A stretch of 5,162 bases of DNA from Methanomicrobiales archaeon (GCA_012510295.1 JAAZID010000187.1:1-5162), one strand, 5' to 3'; shown: positions 1-5,162, counted from the stretch's first letter. A program made the numbers and translations. The notes: generated by a model not told the origin, from the letters alone.

Positions 1-74
1 AAATATCACTCCAGTCTCCGCCTCCCCTCGCCGGAAGTTCTTTACCGGGTTATCATCCGATACAGGATTATGGG

Positions 75-80
75 TATATT
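75..80 (+). promoter_or_regulatory. Candidate TATA box for the small acidic-protein gene
   Basis: A TATATT-type AT-rich box stands out in a GC-rich background. If transcription begins about 25 bases downstream, as in archaeal promoters, the transcript starts near 100-105. The leader to the ATG at 133 would then be about 30 bases and would contain its ribosome binding site. This placement argues against the earlier in-frame ATG at 70, which would lie upstream of the box. It is called by eye only; no BRE element is convincing. Confidence 0.3.
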
Positions 81-121
81 CCCCCGGATAGGTCGGAGCC
101 CTGGAAGAGAGATGAATTCGT

Positions 122-126
122 GGGAG
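122..126 (+). promoter_or_regulatory. Ribosome binding site that decides the small-gene start
   Basis: GGGAG lies six bases before the ATG at 133. It matches the archaeal anti-Shine-Dalgarno sequence better than anything before the in-frame ATGs at 70 (no clear site) or 112 (only an imperfect GGAAGAGAG run directly abutting the ATG). Confidence 0.45.
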
Positions 127-132
127 TACAGC

Positions 133-303
133 ATGTGGGCGTATATCAGACACCCTGACGGTAGCACAGAAGAACGAGAGTTTCCTACAGGGATCTCTAT
201 CGAGATCGGCGATATCCTTGAGGATGGCGCGGTAGTCATCGATCTCCCGTACCCTGATGACTACGACGATGATATGGACTCCCTGCTCTCCTACGACGAA
301 TGA
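133..303 (+). CDS. Small acidic hypothetical protein (56 aa)
   Basis: I do not recognise this protein. With the start at 133 it has 56 residues. The first 38 look like a short beta-rich unit with alternating polar and hydrophobic residues (MWAYIRHPDG, then ISIEIGDILEDGAVVIDL). The C-terminal tail is very acidic: eight of residues 42-56 are Asp or Glu. There is no signal peptide, membrane segment or Cys/His metal site. In-frame alternative starts at 112 (63 aa) and 70 (77 aa) exist, and the frame is open back to the window edge. I prefer 133 because of its ribosome binding site and the TATA-like box at 75-80. The residues encoded before 112 are rich in Arg, Pro and Gly and look less like protein. 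The gene converges on the Usp-GNAT gene, from which a GC-rich hairpin separates it. It is probably real, but its function is unknown. Confidence 0.6.
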   Translation: MWAYIRHPDGSTEEREFPTGISIEIGDILEDGAVVIDLPYPDDYDDDMDSLLSYDE

Positions 304-307
304 CCCG

Positions 308-328
308 GGCCGCCTCCGCGCGGCGGCC
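308..328. terminator. GC-rich inverted repeat between convergent genes
   Basis: GGCCGCC (308-314) pairs perfectly with GGCGGCC (322-328) around a 7-base loop. A G-T pair (307 with 329) can extend the stem. It fills the 24-base gap between the stop codon of the small gene and that of the Usp-GNAT gene, and its last base is part of the latter's TAG. The position suggests a two-way transcription barrier. No good T-run follows on the plus strand (only a TCTTCGTCT stretch), and archaeal terminators rely mainly on T-runs, so the terminator role is inference. Confidence 0.4.
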
Positions 329-1566
329 TATCTTCGTCTCTGGAACCGGCCTGCAACCCGGTACATAGGCTGAACGTTTGAGCCCTCCATCTCGCCGAGG
401 GCGAACGCGAACCTCTCCTTGATGGTCGGCGGGAGGCCACTCTCCGGTATCGATACAAACCCGTATGCGCCGTAGAAGTCGACGAGGTTCCGGACCGAGT
501 GCATGTACATCGTATCGTGCTGGCATGCCTCGACGAGTGCATCCATGGACCTTCTGGCGTACCCCCTCCCCCGGTACCTGACCGGTGTGAAGACACCGTC
601 CACCTCATAGCCATCGGGGTGTCGCCGGCACCGGGCGATCGAGACGAGTGTGTCATCCGCAAAGACACCGAATATCCGGTCTATCTCAGGGTCTGCTTTT
701 AGCTGATGATAGTCGATCCATATCTCTTCTGCGAGCGCAAATTCATCTCTCCGGAGCTCCCGTGCCTCTATCTTTAAGCTGATCGGGACTGCAAGCACCA
801 GCACCGGCCGCTTCGCGCATCCCACGACGCCCGTGGTGACACTCCCGAGCGGCGCGCTCCCGGGAGCATCGCGCACACCGATGCGGGGGACGATGACCGT
901 AGAAGCGCTGATCTCATCCGCCACCGCACAGATCGTGCGCACGGGGTCTCCGGTCCGGATCAGGTCGCTGATCTCCCGCCCGGCGGGCGATAGGCTACTC
1001 CGGAGGGTGATGAGTCGTTCCGCTACCTCCTGCTCTTTGCCGGCACGTTCCGCCTCGACGACGTGCAGGAGCACCGCAGTCTCACCATCGGTCGGTCCCT
1101 CCAGGATCGAGCGCACATCCGACGCCAGTGCCGCAAGATCGGTCGGCACCAGCAGTCGCAGGGAGAGCGATCCATCGCTACGCCCCGTTTCGGGGACGAT
1201 CAGGACGTGGATCTTTGCATCGCGGAGAACGGTTGCCGCAACGTTCTCGGAGAAGAGGTTCCGGAGTCGTCCCTGGTCCCGGATACCCATCGCGATCAGG
1301 TTAGCACCGGTCCCGGATGCGGCGCTGAGTATCCTCTCCGGGACAGTTGTTCCGTCGTCTTCTGCGACCATCACCTCCACAGCGATACCCTGTCGCCGCA
1401 CCTGGTCTTCCATCCTGCGGAGCGCCTCATCGGATGGCAGGGGTCCGGCTGATGTCCGGGCGTGGAAGAGGATGACCTCGCGAACGCCCGGAACCTCGCC
1501 TATCCGCTCCGCTGCGACGGCCGAGGCCGGTGAGAGGTCTGTCGGTATGAGCACTTTTGTAAACAT
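328..1566 (-). CDS. Tandem universal stress protein domains fused to a GNAT acetyltransferase
   Basis: This is a 412-residue cytosolic protein with three domains. Usp domain 1 (about 1-127) opens with MFTKVLIPTDLS and ends with VLIVPE. Usp domain 2 (about 137-262) opens with LRLLVPTDL and ends with LGSVTTGVV...RPVLVLAVP. A GNAT domain (about 266-375) has the acetyl-CoA pyrophosphate loop R330-x-x-G333-x-G335 in RYRGRGYA and the later FYGAYGF motif typical of GNAT enzymes. Usp domains often bind ATP/AMP. Domain 2 keeps the GSV part of the nucleotide motif (241-243), whereas domain 1 has SEN at the equivalent place and may not bind. By family, the GNAT part should transfer acetyl to an amine, such as a protein lysine or small molecule; the substrate is unknown. 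I take the ATG at 1566, not the GTG at 1578, because GGAGGT sits just upstream. The gene follows the sensor kinase by 13 bp and is probably cotranscribed with it. Domain calls are confident; the physiological role is inference. Confidence 0.9.
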   Translation of the reverse strand: MFTKVLIPTDLSPASAVAAERIGEVPGVREVILFHARTSAGPLPSDEALRRMEDQVRRQGIAVEVMVAEDDGTTVPERILSAASGTGANLIAMGIRDQGRLRNLFSENVAATVLRDAKIHVLIVPETGRSDGSLSLRLLVPTDLAALASDVRSILEGPTDGETAVLLHVVEAERAGKEQEVAERLITLRSSLSPAGREISDLIRTGDPVRTICAVADEISASTVIVPRIGVRDAPGSAPLGSVTTGVVGCAKRPVLVLAVPISLKIEARELRRDEFALAEEIWIDYHQLKADPEIDRIFGVFADDTLVSIARCRRHPDGYEVDGVFTPVRYRGRGYARRSMDALVEACQHDTMYMHSVRNLVDFYGAYGFVSIPESGLPPTIKERFAFALGEMEGSNVQPMYRVAGRFQRRR

Positions 1567-1570
1567 GGTA

Positions 1571-1576
1571 ACCTCC
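1571..1576 (-). promoter_or_regulatory. Ribosome binding site of the Usp-GNAT gene
   Basis: On the minus strand GGAGGT ends four bases before the ATG at 1566. It lies inside the 13-base gap after the sensor-kinase stop codon and overlaps the alternative GTG at 1578. That favours the ATG as the true start and makes translation directly after the kinase plausible. Confidence 0.7.
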
Positions 1577-1579
1577 ACC

Positions 1580-2914
1580 TCAGACTATCCGGTATCCATC
1601 CGGCGGCACGTGTATCTCAAACCTCGCTCCCTCGCCGGGTGTTCCGGTCTCCCGGATCGTCATGTTTGTGATCGAGAGGACCTCCCGGACAAAGAAGAGT
1701 CCAAGCCCTCCCTCACCGCCGGGCCGGTACTCGAATATCTTCTCCTTCTCCGTCCCGGGTATGCCCACGCCATCATCCTCAATGTATATTATGAGTCCAT
1801 CGTCCCGGAGCTGGTAGGTGATGATGACCTCGGATACGGTCTCCCCGTGGCGGGCGGAGTTCTCGATCAGGTTCGAGTAGACGCGGTCGAGCAGAGGGTC
1901 GGCGAAGACCTCAAGCCGCTCCACCCAGGGGCGGACCGAGACGCCGGGCAGTAGCAGGCACGACGTCACTTCCCGGATCACCTTCTGCAGGGGCTGCCAG
2001 TCGGATGGTCGGAGACCGAGGTTCTGGTAGTCGCGGGTGATCTCCGCGCGGCTCTGCACGAACCGGGCATCCTCCTCAAGCTTCTCCAGGTACTGGTGGA
2101 TGGCGGGATCGTCAAACTCGCTCAGCCCTGCGTTGATCTGCCGGCGGAGCGCTGATACCGCTGCCATCAGGTCGTTTCTGGTGAGACGCCCCATCACGTT
2201 CAGTTTCGTGTTGGCCTGGCGGAGCGCATCTTCGGCGTTCCTCCGGGCGGTGACATCGACGAGCGTGAGGATGATCCTGCCGTCCGGGAGCTGGCCGCCC
2301 GATACGATGACCCGGACGATACCCCCATCCGGGCGGCGGAGGGCAACCTCGTAGCCATAGACTGCCTTATCAGGGCTGACTCTCATCTGGAAGTCTCTCC
2401 AGGCCTCTGGGTCTTCGAGAAATCGTGTTATCGGCTCGCCGATCAGGTCTTTTATCGTGGAACCGAGGAGGGCAGCACCCATGTAGTTGACCTCCTCGAT
2501 ACGGGGGGCGGCGTTCTCCGGTGCAACGATGAATGTCCCTGCTTCCGAGTTGTCAAAGACCCCCCGGTAACGCTGTTCCTGCTCCCGCAGTCTCAGGGCG
2601 AGGAGCGAGACGATGGTCCCTATGGCGACGAAGATCACAGCCCGCGCAAGCATCGCGGTGATCAGCCCTCCATCCCCGCCGGCGAAGGGCAGGCAGATCG
2701 CCAGGTAGCCGAGGCTTAAGGCAAGTGCGGAGACGGTGCCGCGGCGGGGGAACGAGTAGGCGAGGAGCACGATCGGCAGGTAGAAGATGTGCGGGAGGGC
2801 ACTCGTGATGCCGAAGAAGAGCCCGAGAGCGTTTGCGGCGAAGGCTATGATGATCGATACTGCGATCAGGAGGATCCGGTTATCTATTATCGGCGATCGG
2901 CGTGTTCCCGGCAT
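1580..2914 (-). CDS. Membrane PAS-domain histidine-kinase-like sensor lacking the phospho-accepting His
   Basis: This is a 444-residue sensor of the two-component kinase family. Four hydrophobic segments (about 13-34, 40-57, 60-77 and 87-108) anchor it in the membrane. The positively charged N-terminus suggests that both ends are cytoplasmic. A PAS domain follows (about 113-226), entered by EQEQRYRGVFDNSEAGTFIV and closed by ILTLVDVTARRNAED. The dimerisation helix (about 227-260) carries RLTRNDL, where methanogen kinases of this type usually have a TRHD H-box, so the expected His is Asn247. The HATPase domain (about 306-438) looks complete: N-box YSNLIENSARHG (346-357), G1 DDGVGI (380-385) and G2 GGLGLFF (402-408). 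It should therefore bind ATP, but self-phosphorylation on the usual His looks impossible. The start at 2914 has GGAGGAG nine bases upstream. No response regulator is nearby; the next gene in the same direction is the Usp-GNAT fusion. The signal sensed is unknown. It could be a pseudokinase or regulatory partner of another kinase. Confidence 0.9.
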   Translation of the reverse strand: MPGTRRSPIIDNRILLIAVSIIIAFAANALGLFFGITSALPHIFYLPIVLLAYSFPRRGTVSALALSLGYLAICLPFAGGDGGLITAMLARAVIFVAIGTIVSLLALRLREQEQRYRGVFDNSEAGTFIVAPENAAPRIEEVNYMGAALLGSTIKDLIGEPITRFLEDPEAWRDFQMRVSPDKAVYGYEVALRRPDGGIVRVIVSGGQLPDGRIILTLVDVTARRNAEDALRQANTKLNVMGRLTRNDLMAAVSALRRQINAGLSEFDDPAIHQYLEKLEEDARFVQSRAEITRDYQNLGLRPSDWQPLQKVIREVTSCLLLPGVSVRPWVERLEVFADPLLDRVYSNLIENSARHGETVSEVIITYQLRDDGLIIYIEDDGVGIPGTEKEKIFEYRPGGEGGLGLFFVREVLSITNMTIRETGTPGEGARFEIHVPPDGYRIV

Positions 2915-2923
2915 CAGGCGAAA

Positions 2924-2930
2924 CTCCTCC
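2924..2930 (-). promoter_or_regulatory. Ribosome binding site of the sensor-kinase gene
   Basis: GGAGGAG on the minus strand ends nine bases before the ATG at 2914. The match is strong and the spacing slightly long. No alternative in-frame start is better supported. Confidence 0.6.
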
Positions 2931-2996
2931 TGTGGATCCGGAACGCAAATTGCCTCCTGCGCGGGGCGGGAGGTGTTGTTCTACGGTCTACTCTCT

Positions 2997-3006
2997 GCAT
3001 ATACTT
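2997..3006 (-). promoter_or_regulatory. Candidate TATA box for the sensor-kinase / Usp-GNAT operon
   Basis: Read on the minus strand, AAGTATATGC is the best TATA-like element upstream of the kinase. A start about 25 bases downstream (near 2975) would give a leader of about 60 bases carrying the GGAGGAG site. It is called by eye. The 200-base divergent gap (2915-3114) otherwise holds no gene that I can support except a possible short leader ORF near 3080. Confidence 0.3.
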
Positions 3007-3028
3007 CTAATGGCGCTTTAGTTTCCGG

Positions 3029-3040
3029 CCCTTAAAAGAG
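3029..3040 (+). promoter_or_regulatory. Candidate TATA box for the NAD+ synthase operon
   Basis: CCCTTAAAAGAG contains TTAAAA, an AT-rich box resembling archaeal TATA elements. A start about 25 bases downstream (near 3060) would leave a leader of about 55 bases before the ATG at 3115. It lies back to back with the candidate kinase promoter, so one DNA-binding protein could affect both directions. Called by eye only. Confidence 0.3.
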
Positions 3041-3074
3041 ATCTGATCTGTAGCGCCTTCCGGTCTCGTGCAAA

Positions 3075-3084
3075 GGCATATGCC
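3075..3084. repeat. Perfect 10-bp palindrome GGCATATGCC in the NAD+ synthase leader
   Basis: GGCATATGCC is a perfect inverted repeat lying between the candidate promoter and the NAD+ synthase start. It could be an operator half-site or a weak hairpin. A 10-bp palindrome can also arise by chance, and the ATG of a possible leader ORF is embedded in it. Confidence 0.25.
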
Positions 3085-3105
3085 CATCGTTCTGCCAATA
3101 CTGAT

Positions 3106-3110
3106 GAGGG
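3106..3110 (+). promoter_or_regulatory. Ribosome binding site of the NAD+ synthase
   Basis: GAGGG ends four bases before the ATG at 3115. It is a moderate match with rather short spacing. The ATG is supported mainly by the protein, since MKVALLQVNTVIGD is the normal opening of the amidase domain. Confidence 0.45.
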
Positions 3111-3114
3111 ACTG

Positions 3115-4749
3115 ATGAAGGTCGCACTCCTCCAGGTGAACACGGTCATCGGAGACCTTGCCGGCAACGCTGATCGGATGGCAGCAGGTGTCAGGGAGGC
3201 CGCCCGCTCCCGGCCTGACCTGATCCTGGCCCCGGAACTCGCCCTGACCGGGTGCCCGCCCCGGGATCTCCTCCTCCAAGGCGGGTTCGTGGAGCGGAGC
3301 CTCGCGGTCCTGGAGGGTCTGGCCGCCGACCTTCGCGGTGCGCCGCCGGTCATCATCGGGTTTGCCGCGCAGAATCCTTCCGGCTCCGGCCGGTCACTTC
3401 AGGACGCCGCCGCACTCCTTGAGGGTGGGACTATCCGGGAGGTGATCGGAAAGACCTATCTCTCCCCCTCCGGCGCACTCGATGAGGGGCGTTACTTTGA
3501 GCCTGCGGTCGGCACTCCCCGGGTCCTCAGCCTCGGTGGAAGAAAGGTCGGCATCTCTATCGGGGAGGAGATCTGGCGTATCGGGCGATCTGCTGGAGAT
3601 CTGGTCCGTGCCGGCGCTGATCTCATCGTAAACATATCCGCATCACCGTTTGTCCCCGGGAAGCAGGGCCTGCGCGAGGGGGGCCTCTCCCGCATAGCGA
3701 GGGATCACCGGATCCCGATCGCCACAACAAACCTCGTCGGTGGGAACGATAGCCTGGTCTTCGATGGCCGGAGCTCGGTCTTCGGCACCGACGGGACGCT
3801 CATCGCCCGTGGGGCGGCCTTCGCTGAGGATATCGTGATCGCTTATATCGATCGCCCCGGCCCGCAGGCGATCGCTCCCGACGACCCCGCGCCCGAGTCC
3901 GAGGTCTGGCGGGCGCTCGTGCTCGGCACACGCGATTATGTCAGGAAGACCGGTTTTGAGATGGCCCTCCTCGGTCTCTCTGGCGGGATCGACTCATCGC
4001 TTGTGGCCGCAATCACCGCCCGGGCACTGGGACCGGAGAGCGTCTTCGGGGTGCTCCTCCCCTCGCCCTACACATCGGAGGAGAGCATCGAGGATGCCCG
4101 GGAGGTTGCGGAGAACCTCGGTATCCGGACATGCATCCTCCCGATCACCCCGGCTATGGAGGTCTTCGACGAAACCCTTGCAGAGACTTTCGCCGGGCTC
4201 CCCCGGGATGCCACCGAAGAGAACATCCAGGCCAGGATCAGGGCGGTCATCCTGATGGCCCTCGCCAACAAGTTCGATGCCATACTCCTCTCCACCGGGA
4301 ACAGATCTGAGGCCGCGGTCGGCTACTCGACCCTCTATGGGGATATGGCCGGGGGCCTTTCGGTGATAGGCGATCTCTCGAAAGGGATGGTCTACCGGGT
4401 CAGCCGATGGTTGAATCGGGAGCGCCCGGTCATCCCCATCCGGGTGCTTGAAAAACCCCCCTCTGCCGAGCTCCGTCCCGGCCAGACCGACCGGGATACC
4501 CTCCCCCCCTACGAGATCCTCGACGCCATCCTCCACAGCTACATCGAGTGCTCTGAGTCACCCGCCGATATCATCGCCGCCGGGTACCCTGCAGAGACCG
4601 TCTACCGGATCCTCCGGATGGTCAGGCTGGCTGAGTTCAAGCGCCGGCAGGCCGCGCCCTGTATCAGGGTGACCGAACGGGCCTTTGATACCGACTGGCG
4701 GATGCCGATCGCCGCACGACCGTGGTGGGAGGAAGGAGCCGGCCGATGA
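3115..4749 (+). CDS. nadE: NAD+ synthase with an amidase-like domain that has lost its catalytic Cys
   Basis: It makes NAD+ from deamido-NAD+, ATP and a nitrogen donor, the last step of NAD synthesis, in the cytosol. The 544 residues form two domains. The N-terminal nitrilase-like glutaminase domain (about 1-250) keeps Glu41 in APELALTG, Lys113 in GKTYL, and the NISASPF and VGGNDSLVFDG stretches. The catalytic Cys of the family motif (ICED.W) is Gly150 in SIGEEIW, and LPNY is LSPS (116-119). The C-terminal synthetase domain (about 262-535) looks fully active: PP-loop LSGGIDSS (288-295), TEENIQAR (367-374), STGNRSE (393-399), PPSAELRPGQTD (448-459) and a basic C-terminal stretch KRRQAAPCIRVT. 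The length matches compact two-domain NadE enzymes. By family, Cys-mutant two-domain enzymes lose glutamine use but can still use ammonia, so I infer an ammonia-dependent enzyme. The gene overlaps the next one by 4 bp. Identity is very sure; loss of glutaminase activity is a strong inference. Confidence 0.95.
   Translation: MKVALLQVNTVIGDLAGNADRMAAGVREAARSRPDLILAPELALTGCPPRDLLLQGGFVERSLAVLEGLAADLRGAPPVIIGFAAQNPSGSGRSLQDAAALLEGGTIREVIGKTYLSPSGALDEGRYFEPAVGTPRVLSLGGRKVGISIGEEIWRIGRSAGDLVRAGADLIVNISASPFVPGKQGLREGGLSRIARDHRIPIATTNLVGGNDSLVFDGRSSVFGTDGTLIARGAAFAEDIVIAYIDRPGPQAIAPDDPAPESEVWRALVLGTRDYVRKTGFEMALLGLSGGIDSSLVAAITARALGPESVFGVLLPSPYTSEESIEDAREVAENLGIRTCILPITPAMEVFDETLAETFAGLPRDATEENIQARIRAVILMALANKFDAILLSTGNRSEAAVGYSTLYGDMAGGLSVIGDLSKGMVYRVSRWLNRERPVIPIRVLEKPPSAELRPGQTDRDTLPPYEILDAILHSYIECSESPADIIAAGYPAETVYRILRMVRLAEFKRRQAAPCIRVTERAFDTDWRMPIAARPWWEEGAGR
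4735..4738 (+). promoter_or_regulatory. Ribosome binding site of the glycosylase gene inside the nadE end
   Basis: GGAG, within the purine run GGGAGGAAGGAG (4727-4738), ends seven bases before the ATG at 4746. It lies in the last codons of the NAD+ synthase. It supports the ATG that overlaps the nadE stop as the true start. Confidence 0.6.
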
Positions 4750-5162
4750 CACAAAACTCCCTTACAGGCGATCTGCTCGCGATATATGATGCTCTGCATG
4801 CGGCGTTCGGCCACCAGCGCTGGTGGCCTGCAGAGACCCCCTTTGAGACGATGATCGGCGCTATCCTCGCCCAGAACGTCTCCTGGACGAACGCGGCGAA
4901 GGCCATCGTGAACCTGAAAAGCGCTGACCTCCTCGATCCGGATCGACTCACCGCGGCCGATACCGGGGATGTCGCCCGGTTGATCACCCCCTCCCGGTTC
5001 TATAACCAGAAGGCGGAACGGATCCAGGAGTTTTCCCGGATCTATATCGATGAGTTTCAGGCCGATCCAGCGGTGATGGCGGCCGTGGAGGCGGATGCGC
5101 TCCGCAAACGCCTTCTCGCGGTCAGGGGTTTTGGGGAGGAGACTGTTGATACCATCCTGCTC
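4746..5162 (+). CDS. HhH-GPD DNA glycosylase of the endonuclease III / MagIII type, partial
   Basis: The first 139 residues are present and the gene continues past the right edge. The opening (FGHQRWWPAETPFETMIGAI, then LAQNVSWTNAAKAIVNL) resembles the endonuclease III-related group that includes 3-methyladenine glycosylase MagIII, where WWP, FE..IGAIL.QN and W.N..KAI.NL are characteristic. RFYNQKAERI (84-93) also fits. The helix-hairpin-helix begins at LLAVRGFGEETVDTILL (123-139). At the position where bifunctional endonuclease III has its catalytic Lys, this protein appears to have Glu (EET), which suggests a glycosylase without AP-lyase activity. The catalytic Asp and any iron-sulfur cluster Cys residues lie beyond the window and cannot be judged. 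By family it removes damaged bases in base-excision repair. The start ATG shares ATGA with the nadE stop, so the two are probably cotranscribed and translationally coupled. Family is confident; exact substrate is not. Confidence 0.85.
   Translation, partial: MTQNSLTGDLLAIYDALHAAFGHQRWWPAETPFETMIGAILAQNVSWTNAAKAIVNLKSADLLDPDRLTAADTGDVARLITPSRFYNQKAERIQEFSRIYIDEFQADPAVMAAVEADALRKRLLAVRGFGEETVDTILL

Noticed and set aside
1..132. Upstream extension of the small gene, with the frame open to the window edge
   Set aside because: The frame is open, but its codons and Arg-rich translation look non-coding and a TATA-like box falls inside it. A real upstream fusion cannot be fully excluded without the preceding sequence.
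236..668. Two minus-strand open frames overlapping the end of the Usp-GNAT gene
   Set aside because: They are alternative frames of the GNAT-coding region with Arg/Ser/Gly-rich translations. The GNAT frame has clear motifs.
1567..1578. GTG start at 1578 for the Usp-GNAT gene
   Set aside because: This GTG overlaps the GGAGGT ribosome binding site for the ATG at 1566, and Usp domains normally begin right at the MFTKVLIPTD stretch.
833..1954. Long plus-strand open frame of 373 codons
   Set aside because: It lies antisense across the junction of the Usp-GNAT and sensor-kinase genes. Its translation is low-complexity (Ser, Arg, Thr, Pro) without domains, as expected from the opposite strand of GC-rich genes.
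2787..3035. Plus-strand open frames across the kinase start and the divergent gap
   Set aside because: They overlap the membrane-segment region of the kinase on the opposite strand, lack a plausible ribosome binding site and show no family features.
3994..4536. Minus-strand open frame of 180 codons inside nadE
   Set aside because: It is antisense to the highly conserved NAD+ synthetase domain, has no recognisable motif and has no promoter or ribosome binding site of note.

Overview
This 5.2 kb window is GC-rich and looks archaeal. The best guess is a Methanomicrobiales-type methanogen close to Methanoculleus. That placement is inference: it rests on the sensor-kinase style (few-TM N-terminus, PAS domain, and an H-box related to the methanogen TRHD type), AT-rich TATA-like boxes instead of bacterial -35/-10 pairs, strong GGAGG-type ribosome binding sites and compact gene spacing. 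No RNA gene, insertion sequence, CRISPR array or origin was seen.

Layout. (1) At the left edge, a small plus-strand gene (about 133-303) encodes an acidic protein of unknown function. (2) A GC-rich hairpin at 308-328 separates it from a converging minus-strand pair. (3) That pair reads right to left. A membrane PAS sensor of the histidine-kinase family (2914 to 1580) is followed after 13 bp by a protein with two universal stress protein (Usp) domains fused to a GNAT acetyltransferase domain (1566 to 328). (4) About 200 bp of divergent intergenic DNA (2915-3114) holds candidate promoters for both directions. (5) On the plus strand, a two-domain NAD+ synthase (3115-4749) overlaps by 4 bp the start of an HhH-GPD DNA glycosylase of the endonuclease III / MagIII type, which runs off the right edge (4746-5162).

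The main points of interest are enzymes that keep their fold but lack key residues. The sensor kinase has Asn247 where the phospho-accepting His of the H-box should be, while its ATP-binding N, G1 and G2 boxes look intact. The NAD+ synthase keeps an N-terminal glutaminase domain, but the catalytic Cys is Gly150 and the LPNY motif is changed to LSPS. It therefore probably runs on free ammonia although it is built like a glutamine-dependent enzyme.

The minus-strand pair could be a signalling unit in which a non-canonical membrane sensor is made together with a nucleotide-sensing (Usp) acetyltransferase. The plus-strand pair joins NAD synthesis to base-excision repair, with probable translational coupling. 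No response regulator is present in the window.
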